Source: Geodermatophilus pulveris (GTDB taxonomy: Bacteria > Actinomycetota > Actinomycetes > Mycobacteriales > Geodermatophilaceae). Taken from it: 64,000 nucleotides of DNA. Location: positions 99,308 through 163,307 of the forward strand of contig NZ_FZOO01000011.1 of NCBI RefSeq assembly GCF_900188375.1, written 5' to 3'. Both the position numbers and the translations under genes were made by a program. This document shows, piece by piece, positions 45,700 to 55,681 of the stretch; position 1 is the first letter of the stretch, and every line of letters starts with the position of its first letter. The notes under the pieces are model-generated. The model searched no databases. It was not told the origin of the DNA and saw nothing but the letters and a program-made list of their open reading frames with translations.

Positions 45700-46376
45700 T
45701 CACCGCACCGGCGCGGTGTTCATCCCGGGCAGGATCATGTGGCCGGCGTCGACCGGGATGGTGACCCCGGTGACCTCGGCTGCCGGGTCCGAGTTCAGGT
45801 ACAGCACGGTGTCGGCGACGACCTGCGGCGACATGGACGAGGTGCCCTCGAGGGCGTGGAAGGAGTAGCCACCCTCGACGAGGTCGGCCTCGGTGCCGCC
45901 CTCGTGCCCGGCGAACAGGTCGTAGGCGCCCTGGTGGTCGGTCATCGGCGTCCGGATCGCGTCCGGGTGGACGGAGTTGCCGCGGATGCCGTGCGGCGCC
46001 AGCTCCAGGGCGATGGTGCGCATCAGCCCGACGACGGCGTGCTTCGCGGCCACGTAGTGCGCGTAGTCCTTCCCCGGCTGCAGGCCGTTGATCGACGAGG
46101 TGATGACGATCGACCCCGTCTCCTTGGCCGACTCCCAGACGCCGGTCAGGTCGACGCCGATCATCTCGTCCCAGCTCTGCTCGGACAGCTCCCAGAACGC
46201 GCCCATGGTCCAGATGCCGGCGTTGGCGGTCAGGATGTCGATCTGGCCGAACTCCGCCGGCCCGCGGCGGACCGCCTCGTCGAGCTGCTCCTGGGACCGG
46301 ACGTCGGCCGTGACGGCGAGCGCCCGCCGGTCCAGCGCCCGGTGATCAGCGCGACCCTGCCCTCGAGCGTGCCCAT
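45700..46376 (-). pseudogene. mycofactocin-type SDR gene with internal deletions
   Basis: ATG 46376 has a GGAGG and starts with GTLEGRVALITG, the usual beginning of carveol dehydrogenase/mycofactocin-coupled SDRs. The frame then shifts. In the next frame RALDRRALAVTADVRSQEQL continues directly, so ~55 residues of the nucleotide site, including the family insertion, are missing. A second gap of about 10 residues falls at GVWESAKETGSIVITSS. The catalytic YVAAKHAVVGLM and the C-terminus (EVTGVTIPVDAGHM) remain. Two deletions and one frameshift make it non-functional. Confidence 0.8.
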
Positions 46377-46577
46377 GGTGACCTCCTCGCCTCCGGTCAC
46401 GCGTCCGTGTGACCCGGACCACACGTCATGGCACCCGTGCCCGCGCAGGGGCTGACCAACGTCACCTCCGCCCTGCAGACCGCGGCGGCGCACTGGCCGC
46501 GGTCTTCACCGACTGACCCGCCGCGCCGAGCGGCCCGCCGAGTTGTCGGATGCCCCGGCGGCTGCGAGAACCGTCGC

Positions 46578-48083
46578 ATGCACCCGGACCCCGTGGACTC
46601 CGCCGCCCGACCGGAGGGGACCACCCTCCGCCCGGACGCCATCGGGTTCCTCGACGCGCTCGTCATCGGCCTGGCCTCGACCTCGCCGGCGTACTCGCTG
46701 GCCGCGATCATCGGCGCCCTGGTCGCGCTCACCGGCGTGCACGCCCCCGGCGTGCTGCTGGCCTCCTTCGTGCCGATGCTGCTCATCGCCGCCGCGTTCG
46801 CCGCGCTCAACCGGGTCGACCCCGACTGCGGCACGACGTTCTCCTGGGTGACCCGGGCGATGGGGCCGTGGGCGGGGTGGATCGGCGGCTGGGCGATCGC
46901 GATGACCGGCGTCCTCATCACCGGGTCGCTGGCCAACGTCGGGGTGGTCTTCACCCTGCGCACCCTCGGCCTGGACGCCCTGGCCGACAGCACCGTGGCC
47001 GTGCTGGTGCTCACCGTCGGGCTGGTGCTGCTGATGACCGGGCTGTGCGTGCTCGGCACCGAGCTGTCCGCCCGGGTGCAGAACGTGCTCATCCTCGCCC
47101 AGACCGCGGCCCTGCTGGTCTTCGCCGTCGTCGCCGTGGCCCGCGGGGTGACGGGGAACAGCCCGCTGGGCGGGCTGGCCCCCGCCTGGAGCTGGCTGGA
47201 CCCGTTCGGCGCCGGCAGTGCGGCGCTGACCGGCGGCCTGCTGCTCGGGGTGTTCGCCTACTGGGGCTGGGAGTCGGCGGTGAACCTGACCGAGGAGACC
47301 CGCGACTCCACGTCGGCGTCCGGCCGGGCGGCGGTCGCCTCCACCGTGGTGCTGCTGGTGACCTACGTCGGCGTCGCGGTCGCCGTGCTGGCCTTCGCCG
47401 GCACCGACTACCTGGCCACCAACGCCGGCGAGGAGGAGGCGGTGTTCGCGCTGCTGTCCACCGAGGTGCTCGGCGGCTGGGACTGGGTGGTGCTCCTGGC
47501 GGTGGCCACGGCCGCCGTCGCCTCGACCCAGACGACGATCCTCCCGGCGTCGCGGACCGGCCTGTCCATGGCCCGGCGGCACGCCCTGCCCCGCCGCTTC
47601 GGCCACGTCTCGCCCCGGTACCGCACCCCCGACGTCTCCACCTGGTGGGTCGGCGGCATCGCCAGCGTCTGGTTCGTCGCGGTGAGCCTGGTCAGCGAGG
47701 ACGCGCTGTTCGACTCGATCAGCGCGTTGTCGCTGCTCATCGCGTTCTACTACGCGCTGACCGGCGTCGCCTGCGCGGTCTACCACCGCCGGCTGCTGAC
47801 CCGCAGCGTGTCGGCGTTCCTGCTCATCGGGGTCGGCCCGCTGACCGGCGCGGGGCTGCTGGTCTGGCTGCTGGTGCTCTCCGTCCGCGACCTCGCCGAC
47901 CCGGCCAACTCCTACACCGGGCAGGCCTGGCTGGGGGTGGGCCCGCCGCTGGTCATCGGGGTCGGCGTCTTCGCCGTCGGCCTGGTGCTCATGGTCGTGT
48001 GGCGGGCGCGGGACGCCCGCTTCTGGCAGGAGCGGCCCGGGACGGCCGGCGACCCCGTCCAGGTCGCCGGCGACCTGCGCTGA
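46578..48083 (+). CDS. APC-family amino-acid permease
   Basis: A 501-residue permease with about 12 membrane helices. The first reads FLDALVIGLASTSPAYSLAA, with the unwound substrate site; FSWVTRAMGPWAGWIGGWAI and FAYWGWESAVNLTEETRD follow as in APC members of the polyamine/basic amino-acid branch. ATG 46578 is used because upstream in-frame residues are not conserved. No metabolic genes for one amino acid are adjacent, so substrate is unknown. Confidence 0.88.
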   Translation: MHPDPVDSAARPEGTTLRPDAIGFLDALVIGLASTSPAYSLAAIIGALVALTGVHAPGVLLASFVPMLLIAAAFAALNRVDPDCGTTFSWVTRAMGPWAGWIGGWAIAMTGVLITGSLANVGVVFTLRTLGLDALADSTVAVLVLTVGLVLLMTGLCVLGTELSARVQNVLILAQTAALLVFAVVAVARGVTGNSPLGGLAPAWSWLDPFGAGSAALTGGLLLGVFAYWGWESAVNLTEETRDSTSASGRAAVASTVVLLVTYVGVAVAVLAFAGTDYLATNAGEEEAVFALLSTEVLGGWDWVVLLAVATAAVASTQTTILPASRTGLSMARRHALPRRFGHVSPRYRTPDVSTWWVGGIASVWFVAVSLVSEDALFDSISALSLLIAFYYALTGVACAVYHRRLLTRSVSAFLLIGVGPLTGAGLLVWLLVLSVRDLADPANSYTGQAWLGVGPPLVIGVGVFAVGLVLMVVWRARDARFWQERPGTAGDPVQVAGDLR

Positions 48084-48092
48084 CGCCGGGGC

Positions 48093-50270
48093 TCAGCGCT
48101 CCCCGGCGCCCACCGTCTGCGGCTCGCGGGCCGCCGGCGCCGCGGGCCGCTGCAGCGCGACGCCCTCCACGTCGAGGACCGGCAGCCACCGCAGCCAGTG
48201 GGGCAGCCACCACGCCCGGCCGCCGAGCAGGGCCAGCGCCGCGGGCACCAGCACCATGCGGACGACGAAGGCGTCGACCGCGATGCCCGCGGCCAGCGCG
48301 AAGGCGATCGACTTGATGGTCGCGTCGCCGGCGGGCACGAACCCGGCGAACACCGAGAACATGATCAGCGCGGCCGCGACGACGACCGGGGCGGCCTGCC
48401 GGAAGCCGGCGCGGACCGCCTCCAGCGGGGCCGTGCCGTGGGCGTGCGCCTCGTGCATCCGGGACACCAGGAAGACCTGGTAGTCCATCGCCAGGCCGAA
48501 CAGGATGCCGATGACCAGGATCGGCGTGAGGCTGATCAGCGGTCCGGTGCCCTGCAGGTTGACCAGGCCGCCCAGCCAGCCCCACTGGAACACCGCGACG
48601 GTGGCGCCCAGGGCGGCGCCCACGGTGAGCACGAAGCCGAGGACGCCGACCAGCGGCACCAGCAGCGAGCGGAAGACCAGCACGAGCAGTACCAGCGCCA
48701 GGCCCACGACCAGCGCCAGGTACACCGGCAGCGCGGCGTCCAGGCTGGCGGCCACGTCGACGCTGACCGCGGTGGCGCCGGTGACCGAGGCCTGCGCGCC
48801 GTCCACGCCGGCCAGCAGGTCGCGCAGGTCGACCACCAGCTGCTCGGTCGCCGGGTCGGTCGGCCCGGAGGCCGGGACGACCGGCAGCAGCGCGGCCGAG
48901 CCGTCGGCGTTCGGCACCGGCGGCGACACGAGGGCGACGCCGTCCAGGGCGGTCACCTCGCCGGCGGCCGCCGTCGCGGCCGGCACCGCCCCCTCGCCCT
49001 CGAACAGCACGGTGAGCGGGCCGTTGACGCCCTCGCCGAAGCCCTCGGCGAGCAGCCGCTCGGCGCGGGCCTGGGTGCTGTCCTCCGGCGGGACCTGCAC
49101 CAGCGTGGTCTGCATCGACGCGAGCGGGACGGCGACCACGCCGAGCGCCACGACGCTCAGCAGCAGCGCGGGCACGCGGTGGCGGGTGACGGTGGTGACC
49201 CAGCCGGCGAGGAAGCCGCGGCCGGCCGCGGGGGAGGTCGGCGCCGCGCCCCGCTGCCGCTTCGGCAGCGCGCGCAACCCGAGGGAGCCCAGCACCGCCG
49301 GGACCAGGGTGAGCGCGACCAGGACGGCGACCACGATGGTCGCGGCCGCGGCCAGGCCCATCTGGGTCAGGAACGGGATGCCGGCGACGGACAGGCCGGT
49401 CAGCGCGATGACGACGGTCAGCCCGGCGGTGACCACCGCGGACCCGGCGGTGCCCACGGCCGTGGCGACCGCGGTCCCGACGTCGGCGCCGGACCGCAGC
49501 TCCTGGCGGAACCGGCTGACGATGAACAGGGCGTAGTCGATGCCGACGGCCAGGCCGAGCATCGCGGCCAGCACCGGCGTGGTCGAGGACAGGTCGGTGG
49601 AGCCGGTGGCGATCGTGATGCCGAGGACGCCGATGCCCACCCCGACGAGCGCGGTCAGCAGGTTCATCCCGGCGACGGCCAGCGAGCCGTAGGTGACGGC
49701 GAGGACCACCAGCGCGACGACGACGCCGACCACCTCGGCGGGGCCGCCCACGTGCGGCGGCGCCTGCACCGCCTGGCCGGTGACCTCGACGGTGAGCGGC
49801 CCGTCCCCGGCGTCCGCGACCGCGGCGAGCAGCGCCTCCCGTTGCTCCGCCGGCACCTCGCCGACCGGTGCGGCGAAGGTGACCGTGCTGTAGCCGGTGG
49901 TCAGCTCCCGGTTCACCGTCGGCGCGGCCGGGTCCAGCGGGTTGCTCGCCGACACCACGCCGGGCAGGCCGCCGAGGGTGGCCACCAGCTCGCCGACGGC
50001 CGCGGCGGTCGCCGGCTCGGCCAGGGTCCCGCCCTCCGGCGCGGCCAGCGCCACCTGCGCCGTGGCGCCGCCGGCGGCCCCGAACTGCGCGCCGATGCGC
50101 TCCAGGGCGGTGGTCGACTCCTGGCCGGGGATGGCGAAGCTGTCCGACGTCTCGCCGGCGAGGGTCACCGCCGCCGCGCCGCCGCCGGCGAGGACGGCCA
50201 GCCAGACGAGGACGACGGCCACGCGGTGCCGGTGCGAGGACGCACCCAGCCGGGACAGCAGGACAGCCAT
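48093..50270 (-). CDS. MMPL/RND-family membrane transporter
   Basis: A 725-residue MMPL protein with two repeats of one TM segment, an extracytoplasmic loop and five to six TM segments. The signature GIDYALFIVSRFRQEL in TM4 and GLAMDYQVFLVSRMHEAH in the second half, with the conserved Asp-Tyr, mark the proton relay. Such proteins export lipids or drugs. It starts three bases after the end of a TetR gene, in one operon. The C-terminus is a short polar tail. Confidence 0.92.
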   Translation of the reverse strand: MAVLLSRLGASSHRHRVAVVLVWLAVLAGGGAAAVTLAGETSDSFAIPGQESTTALERIGAQFGAAGGATAQVALAAPEGGTLAEPATAAAVGELVATLGGLPGVVSASNPLDPAAPTVNRELTTGYSTVTFAAPVGEVPAEQREALLAAVADAGDGPLTVEVTGQAVQAPPHVGGPAEVVGVVVALVVLAVTYGSLAVAGMNLLTALVGVGIGVLGITIATGSTDLSSTTPVLAAMLGLAVGIDYALFIVSRFRQELRSGADVGTAVATAVGTAGSAVVTAGLTVVIALTGLSVAGIPFLTQMGLAAAATIVVAVLVALTLVPAVLGSLGLRALPKRQRGAAPTSPAAGRGFLAGWVTTVTRHRVPALLLSVVALGVVAVPLASMQTTLVQVPPEDSTQARAERLLAEGFGEGVNGPLTVLFEGEGAVPAATAAAGEVTALDGVALVSPPVPNADGSAALLPVVPASGPTDPATEQLVVDLRDLLAGVDGAQASVTGATAVSVDVAASLDAALPVYLALVVGLALVLLVLVFRSLLVPLVGVLGFVLTVGAALGATVAVFQWGWLGGLVNLQGTGPLISLTPILVIGILFGLAMDYQVFLVSRMHEAHAHGTAPLEAVRAGFRQAAPVVVAAALIMFSVFAGFVPAGDATIKSIAFALAAGIAVDAFVVRMVLVPAALALLGGRAWWLPHWLRWLPVLDVEGVALQRPAAPAAREPQTVGAGER

Positions 50271-50273
50271 GGG

Positions 50274-50858
50274 TCAGGTCTCCAGCGGGTCGGGACGGGA
50301 GGGGGCGCCGGCCCGGCCGTGGCCGAGCGCGTCGAAGCAGGTGGCGACGATGTGCGGCCGCCAGTCGGTGGTCCGGTCCCCGGCGTGCGCGGCCAGGGTC
50401 AGGACGGCGAGCGCGGCCAGCGCGCCGACGACCCGCACCGAGCGGGGCGGCTCGGTGGTGTCGGGGTCGACGCCGAAGACCCGCAGCACCACGTCGGTGA
50501 CCGCGCGCTCGGGCTCGGCGCCCAGGTCGGTGACCGGCGCGAGCATCAGCGCGACGAGCCCGGGGTGGGCCAGGGCGACGTCGACGAGGACCTCCAGCGC
50601 GCGCAGGTCGCGGGCCGGGCCGGGGTCGGCGTCGCCGACCTGGTCGAGCACCCGCCGGGCCAGGGAGGCGGCCTGCGCGAGCACCGCCGCGTGCAGCGCG
50701 CCCTTGCTCGGGAAGTGGTGCAGCAGGCCGGCCTTGGACAGGCCCACGGCGTCGGCGACGTCCTGCACGGAGGTCTTCGCGAACCCGCGCCGGGCGAACA
50801 GGGCGGCGGCGGACTCGAGGATGCCCTCGTCGGCCTGCTGGCGGAACGGACGGGCCAC
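50274..50858 (-). CDS. TetR-family regulator of the MMPL transporter
   Basis: A 194-residue TetR. The HTH reads ILESAAALFARRGFAKTSVQ, DVADAVGLSKAGLLHHFPSK, followed by a helical ligand domain. GTG 50858 gives the usual N-terminus; an ATG at 50972 would add 38 disordered residues overlapping the divergent gene's promoter. Palindromes at 50881-50910 lie right before the start. It likely represses itself and the MMPL gene. Confidence 0.87.
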   Translation of the reverse strand: MARPFRQQADEGILESAAALFARRGFAKTSVQDVADAVGLSKAGLLHHFPSKGALHAAVLAQAASLARRVLDQVGDADPGPARDLRALEVLVDVALAHPGLVALMLAPVTDLGAEPERAVTDVVLRVFGVDPDTTEPPRSVRVVGALAALAVLTLAAHAGDRTTDWRPHIVATCFDALGHGRAGAPSRPDPLET

Positions 50859-50880
50859 GTCGGGGGACGGTACCCGCCTC

Positions 50881-50910
50881 CCGACCGGATCGGTCGGATA
50901 ACGGACCGTT
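50881..50910. promoter_or_regulatory. palindromes in the tetR/dehydrogenase divergent region
   Basis: CCGACC-GGATC-GGTCGG (50881-50897) and AACGG-A-CCGTT (50900-50910) are two adjacent perfect palindromes, 23 bases before the tetR GTG. Size and position fit TetR operators. Another GGTCGG lies at 50913-50918. Confidence 0.6.
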
Positions 50911-50970
50911 GCGGTCGGTGTCGCCGGGCCCGCGGTGGCCGGGGGACGCGCCGGGCGGTGGACTGGGCCC

Positions 50971-52035
50971 ATGACCCGCTACCGCATCGCGCTCGTCCCC
51001 GGCGACGGCATCGGCACCGAGGTGCTCCCACCCGCGGAGGCGGCGCTGGAGGCCGTGGGGCGCCGGCACGGCATCGAGTTCGCCTTCGACGCCTTCGACT
51101 GGTCCTGCCAGCGGTACCTGGCCGAGGGCGCGATGATGCCGGCCGACGGGCTGGACCGGATCCGCGGCCACGACGCCGTCCTGCTCGGTGCGGTCGGCTG
51201 GCCCGGCGTGCCCGACCACGTGTCGCTGTGGGGGCTGCTCATCCCCATCCGCCGCGAGTTCCAGCAGTACGTCAACCTGCGCCCGGTCCGCGTCCTGGAG
51301 GGGGTGCCCAGCCCGCTGCGCGGCGCGGGCGCCGGGGACGTCGACCTCGTCGTCGTCCGGGAGAACGTCGAGGGCGAGTACTCCGAGATCGGCGGCCGGA
51401 TGGGCCGCGGCACCGCCGAGGAGCTCGCCGTGCAGGAGTCGGTGTTCACCCGCCGGGGCATCACCCGGGTCGCGGAGTACGCCTACGCGCTGGCCGAGGA
51501 CCGCGGCCGGCACGTCACCTCGGCGACCAAGAGCAACGGGATCGTGCACACCATGCCGTTCTGGGACGAGGTGGTCGCCGAGGTCGCCGCCCGGCACCCG
51601 GGGGTGCGCAGCGACAAGGAGCACATCGACGCCCTGGCCGCCAAGCTGGTGCTCGCCCCGGGGCGCTTCGACGTGATCGTCGGCTCCAACCTGTTCGGCG
51701 ACATCCTCAGCGACCTGGCCGCCGCGGTGGCCGGCAGCATCGGCGTCGCGCCGGCGGGCAACCTCAACCCCGAGCGGGAGTTCCCGTCCATGTTCGAGCC
51801 GGTGCACGGCTCGGCCCCGGACATCGCCGGGCAGGGGCGGGCCAACCCGCTGGGCGCGATCTGGTCGGCCGTCCTGATGCTCGACCACCTCGGGCACCCC
51901 GAGGCCGGCGCCGAGCTGCTCGCCGCGGCCACCGGCGCGCTGGCCGACGGGGTCAGCACCGCCGACCTGGGCGGCACCGCGGACACCGCCGGCTACACCC
52001 GCGCGGTGCTCGACCGCATCGGCCCGCCCCGCTGA
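50971..52035 (+). CDS. tartrate dehydrogenase/isopropylmalate dehydrogenase family
   Basis: A 354-residue decarboxylating dehydrogenase. Cofactor/substrate parts are VPGDGIGTEVLPPAE, NLRPVRVLEGVPSPL, VVVRENVEGEYSEIGGRMG, VTSATKSNGIVHTMPFW, IVGSNLFGDILSDLAA and EPVHGSAPDIAGQGRANPLG. The WPGVPDHVSLWGLLIPIRR segment is characteristic of tartrate dehydrogenase/decarboxylase (TtuC, YeaU) rather than LeuB. It acts on tartrate or D-malate with NAD. Located next to, and divergent from, the TetR gene. Confidence 0.88.
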   Translation: MTRYRIALVPGDGIGTEVLPPAEAALEAVGRRHGIEFAFDAFDWSCQRYLAEGAMMPADGLDRIRGHDAVLLGAVGWPGVPDHVSLWGLLIPIRREFQQYVNLRPVRVLEGVPSPLRGAGAGDVDLVVVRENVEGEYSEIGGRMGRGTAEELAVQESVFTRRGITRVAEYAYALAEDRGRHVTSATKSNGIVHTMPFWDEVVAEVAARHPGVRSDKEHIDALAAKLVLAPGRFDVIVGSNLFGDILSDLAAAVAGSIGVAPAGNLNPEREFPSMFEPVHGSAPDIAGQGRANPLGAIWSAVLMLDHLGHPEAGAELLAAATGALADGVSTADLGGTADTAGYTRAVLDRIGPPR

Positions 52036-52141
52036 CCGCCTCCCGTGCGCGAGAGGCGGCTCGGCTGCACCGCGGCGGGGCGGTTCTGACAGGCTCGGGG
52101 CACCGTCCCGACCGCCGAGCAGCCCGACCCCGAGGAGCAGC

Positions 52142-55100
52142 GTGTTCACCAAGGTGCTGGTCGCCAACCGCGGCGAGATCGCGGTGCGGGCCTTCCGCGC
52201 GGCCTACGAGCTCGGAGCCGAGACCGTCGCCGTCTTCCCGTGGGAGGACCGCAACTCGGTGCACCGGCTCAAGGCCGACGAGAGCTACCAGATCGGCGAG
52301 GAGGGCCACCCGGTCCGCGCCTACCTGTCGGTCGAGGAGGTCGTCGGCGCCGCCCGCCGGGCCGGGGCGGACGCCGTCTACCCCGGCTACGGGTTCCTGT
52401 CGGAGAACCCGGAGCTCGCCGCGGCCTGCGAGCGGGAGGGGATCTCCTTCGTCGGCCCGCCCGCCGCGGTGCTGGAGCTCACCGGCAACAAGGCGCGGGC
52501 GATCGCCGCGGCCCGGGACGCCGGCCTGCCGGTGCTGGCCTCCACCGAGCCCAGCGACGACCTGGACACCCTGCTGGCCGCTGCCGACCAGCTGCCGTTC
52601 CCGGTGTTCGTCAAGGCGGTCGCCGGCGGCGGCGGGCGCGGCATGCGCCGCGTCGAGGACGCCGGCGAGCTGGCCGGTGCGGTGCAGGCGGCGATGCGGG
52701 AGGCGGAGTCGGCCTTCGGTGACGCGACGGTGTTCCTCGAGCAGGCCGTCGTCGAGCCCCGGCACATCGAGGTGCAGGTCCTGGCCGACGCCGCCGGCGA
52801 CGTGGTGCACCTGTTCGAGCGGGACTGCTCGGTGCAGCGCCGGCACCAGAAGGTCGTCGAGCTGGCGCCCGCGCCGAACCTGGACCCCGCGCTGCGGGAG
52901 CGGATCTGCGCCGACGCGGTGGCCTTCGCCCGGGCCATCGGCTACGTCAACGCCGGCACCGTGGAGTTCCTGCTCGACCGCGAGGGCCGGCACGTGTTCA
53001 TCGAGATGAACCCGCGCATCCAGGTCGAGCACACGGTCACCGAGGAGGTCACCGACGTCGACCTGGTGCAGTCCCAGCTGCGGATCGCCTCCGGGGAGAC
53101 GCTGGCCGACCTGGGCCTGGCGCAGGACTCGATCGTGCTGCGCGGCGCGGCGCTGCAGTGCCGGATCACCACCGAGGACCCCGCCAACGGCTTCCGCCCG
53201 GACACCGGCCGGATCACCGCCTACCGCTCACCGGGCGGCGCCGGGGTGCGGCTGGACGGCGGCTCGTCGCTGGGCGCGGAGGTCGGCGCGCACTTCGACT
53301 CGATGCTGGTGAAGCTGACCTGCCGCGGGCGGGAGTTCGGCATCGCGGTGGCCCGGGCCCGCCGCGCGGTGGCCGAGTTCCGCATCCGCGGCGTGGCGAC
53401 CAACATCCCGTTCCTGCAGGCGCTGCTCGACGACCCCGACTTCGCCGCCGGGCGGGTCACGACGTCGTTCATCGAGCAGCGCCCCCACCTGCTCACCGCC
53501 CGCAGCTCCGCCGACCGGGGCACCAAGCTGCTCACCTACCTGGCCGACGTCACGGTCAACCGGCCGCACGGGGAGCGCCCCCGCCTGGTGGACCCGGCGG
53601 ACAAGCTGCCCGCCGTCGACCTGGGGGCGCCGCCGCCCGACGGCTCCCGCCAGCGGCTGCTGGCCCTCGGACCGGAGCGCTTCGCCGCGGAGCTGCGGGC
53701 GCAGACCGCGCTCGCGGTCACCGACACCACCTTCCGCGACGCGCACCAGTCGCTGCTGGCCACGCGGGTGCGCACCAGGGACCTGCTCGCCGTCGCCGGG
53801 CACGTCGCCCGCACCGCCCCGCAGCTGCTCAGCCTGGAGTGCTGGGGCGGGGCGACCTACGACGTGGCGCTGCGCTTCCTGCACGAGGACCCGTGGGAGC
53901 GGCTGGCGGCGCTGCGCGAGGCGGTCCCCAACGTCTGCCTGCAGATGCTGCTCCGCGGCCGCAACACCGTCGGCTACACCCCGTACCCGGAGGCCGTGAC
54001 CGACGCGTTCGTCCGCGAGGCGGCGTCCTGCGGCCTGGACGTCTTCAGGGTCTTCGACGCGCTCAACGACGTCGCGCAGATGCGCCCGGCGATCGACGCC
54101 GTCCGCGAGACGGGGGCGGCGGTCGCGGAGGTCGCGCTGTGCTACACCGCCGACCTGTCCGACCCGGGCGAGCGGCTGTACACGCTGGACTACTACCTGC
54201 GGCTGGCCGAGCAGATCGTCCAGGCCGGCGCGCACGTGCTGGCGATCAAGGACATGGCCGGCCTGCTGCGGCCCCCGGCGGCGGCGACCCTGGTGACCGC
54301 GCTGCGGGAGCGGTTCGACCTGCCGGTGCACCTGCACACCCACGACACCGCCGGCGGCCAGCTGGCCACCCTGCTGGCCGCGTGGCAGGCGGGGGTGGAC
54401 GCCGTCGACGGCGCGGTGGCCTCCATGGCCGGCACGACCAGCCAGCCGCCGCTGTCGGCGATCGTCGCCGCCACCGACCAGACCGACCGGGCCACCGGCC
54501 TGGACCTACGTGCGGTCAACGACCTGGAGCCCTACTGGGAGGCGGTCCGCCGGGTCTACGCGCCCTTCGAGTCCGGGCTGCCGTCGCCGACCGGGCGGGT
54601 CTACACCCACGAGATCCCCGGCGGGCAGCTGTCCAACCTGCGCCAGCAGGCGATCGCCCTGGGCCTCGGGCAGCGCTTCGAGGAGGTCGAGGACGCCTAC
54701 GCGGCCGCCGACCGGCTGCTCGGCCGGCTGGTCAAGGTGACCCCGAGCTCCAAGGTGGTCGGTGACCTGGCGCTGCAGCTGGTCGGCTCCGGCGTCAGCG
54801 TCGAGGACTTCGCCGCCGAGCCCGGGAAGTACGACCTGCCCGACTCCGTCATCGGCTTCCTGCGCGGCGAGCTCGGCGACCCCCCCGGCGGGTGGCCCGA
54901 GCCGTTCCGCACCCGGGCGCTGGAGGGCCGCCGCCCCGCCGAGCCGCCGGCGGAGCTGTCCGCCGACGACGAGCGCGGGCTGGCCGAGACGCCGCGCGCG
55001 ACGCTCAACCGGCTGCTGTTCCCCGGGCCGACCCGCGAGTTCGACACCCACGTCGAGCAGTACGGCGACGTCTCCGTGCTGCCCACCAAGGAGTTCCTCT

Positions 55101-55516
55101 ACGGCCTGCGCCCCGGGGACGAGCACGCCGTGGACATCGAGCCCGGGGTCACCCTGCTCATGGGCATCGAGGCGGTCTCCGACCCCGACGAGCGCGGCAT
55201 GCGCACCGTCATGTGCACGCTCAACGGGCAGCTGCGGCCGGTGTCGGTGCGCGACCGCTCGGTGGAGGCCCAGGTGAAGGCCGCCGAGAAGGCCGACCGC
55301 AGCGACCAGCGCCAGGTCGCGGCCCCCTTCGCCGGCGTGGTGAGCCTGCAGGTGGGCGAGGGCGACAGCGTGACCGCCGGGCAGGCGATCGCCACCATCG
55401 AGGCGATGAAGATGGAGGCCTCGATCACCGCCCCGGTCGCGGGCACGGTCGAGCGGCTGGCGATCGACTCCGTGCAGCAGGTGGAGGGCGGTGACCTGCT
55501 CGTCGTCCTCCGCTGA
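52142..55516 (+). CDS. pyc: pyruvate carboxylase
   Basis: A 1124-residue biotin enzyme that makes oxaloacetate from pyruvate, ATP and bicarbonate. Domains in order: biotin carboxylase (1-450; VLVANRGEIAVRAFRAAYEL, GGGGRGMRRVE, EMNPRIQVEHTVTE), carboxyltransferase (about 525-810; DTTFRDAHQSLLATRVR, RVFDALNDVAQM, HTHDTAGGQLATLLAAWQAG), the PYC/OADA domain and the biotinyl domain with Lys1090 in EAMKMEAS. Length and order are those of single-chain pyruvate carboxylase. It starts at GTG 52142 after GAGGAG. Anaplerotic role is standard for the family. Confidence 0.97.
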   Translation: MFTKVLVANRGEIAVRAFRAAYELGAETVAVFPWEDRNSVHRLKADESYQIGEEGHPVRAYLSVEEVVGAARRAGADAVYPGYGFLSENPELAAACEREGISFVGPPAAVLELTGNKARAIAAARDAGLPVLASTEPSDDLDTLLAAADQLPFPVFVKAVAGGGGRGMRRVEDAGELAGAVQAAMREAESAFGDATVFLEQAVVEPRHIEVQVLADAAGDVVHLFERDCSVQRRHQKVVELAPAPNLDPALRERICADAVAFARAIGYVNAGTVEFLLDREGRHVFIEMNPRIQVEHTVTEEVTDVDLVQSQLRIASGETLADLGLAQDSIVLRGAALQCRITTEDPANGFRPDTGRITAYRSPGGAGVRLDGGSSLGAEVGAHFDSMLVKLTCRGREFGIAVARARRAVAEFRIRGVATNIPFLQALLDDPDFAAGRVTTSFIEQRPHLLTARSSADRGTKLLTYLADVTVNRPHGERPRLVDPADKLPAVDLGAPPPDGSRQRLLALGPERFAAELRAQTALAVTDTTFRDAHQSLLATRVRTRDLLAVAGHVARTAPQLLSLECWGGATYDVALRFLHEDPWERLAALREAVPNVCLQMLLRGRNTVGYTPYPEAVTDAFVREAASCGLDVFRVFDALNDVAQMRPAIDAVRETGAAVAEVALCYTADLSDPGERLYTLDYYLRLAEQIVQAGAHVLAIKDMAGLLRPPAAATLVTALRERFDLPVHLHTHDTAGGQLATLLAAWQAGVDAVDGAVASMAGTTSQPPLSAIVAATDQTDRATGLDLRAVNDLEPYWEAVRRVYAPFESGLPSPTGRVYTHEIPGGQLSNLRQQAIALGLGQRFEEVEDAYAAADRLLGRLVKVTPSSKVVGDLALQLVGSGVSVEDFAAEPGKYDLPDSVIGFLRGELGDPPGGWPEPFRTRALEGRRPAEPPAELSADDERGLAETPRATLNRLLFPGPTREFDTHVEQYGDVSVLPTKEFLYGLRPGDEHAVDIEPGVTLLMGIEAVSDPDERGMRTVMCTLNGQLRPVSVRDRSVEAQVKAAEKADRSDQRQVAAPFAGVVSLQVGEGDSVTAGQAIATIEAMKMEASITAPVAGTVERLAIDSVQQVEGGDLLVVLR

Positions 55517-55681
55517 GGGACGCCGCCGTGTCGGTCCGGGGACGTTGCGTGACCGATGGCCCGGGGTGTCGGCATCGGCCCGCACCCGGCCGTATCAGCC
55601 GGGGCCGGAGCGGGCACAGCGGTCGCACGGGGCAGCGCGGGACGGACGGCGCCCGGCAGGCGACACGGGACGGAGCGCGGT

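Noticed and set aside
47989..52167. 1392-residue minus-strand frame through the MMPL, TetR and dehydrogenase genes
   Set aside because: It overlaps three genes with clear family motifs in other frames and has only repetitive Arg/Gly/Ala content.
48198..53009. 1603-residue plus-strand frame opposite the MMPL gene
   Set aside because: Artefact of very high third-position GC; no domain and it crosses several real genes.
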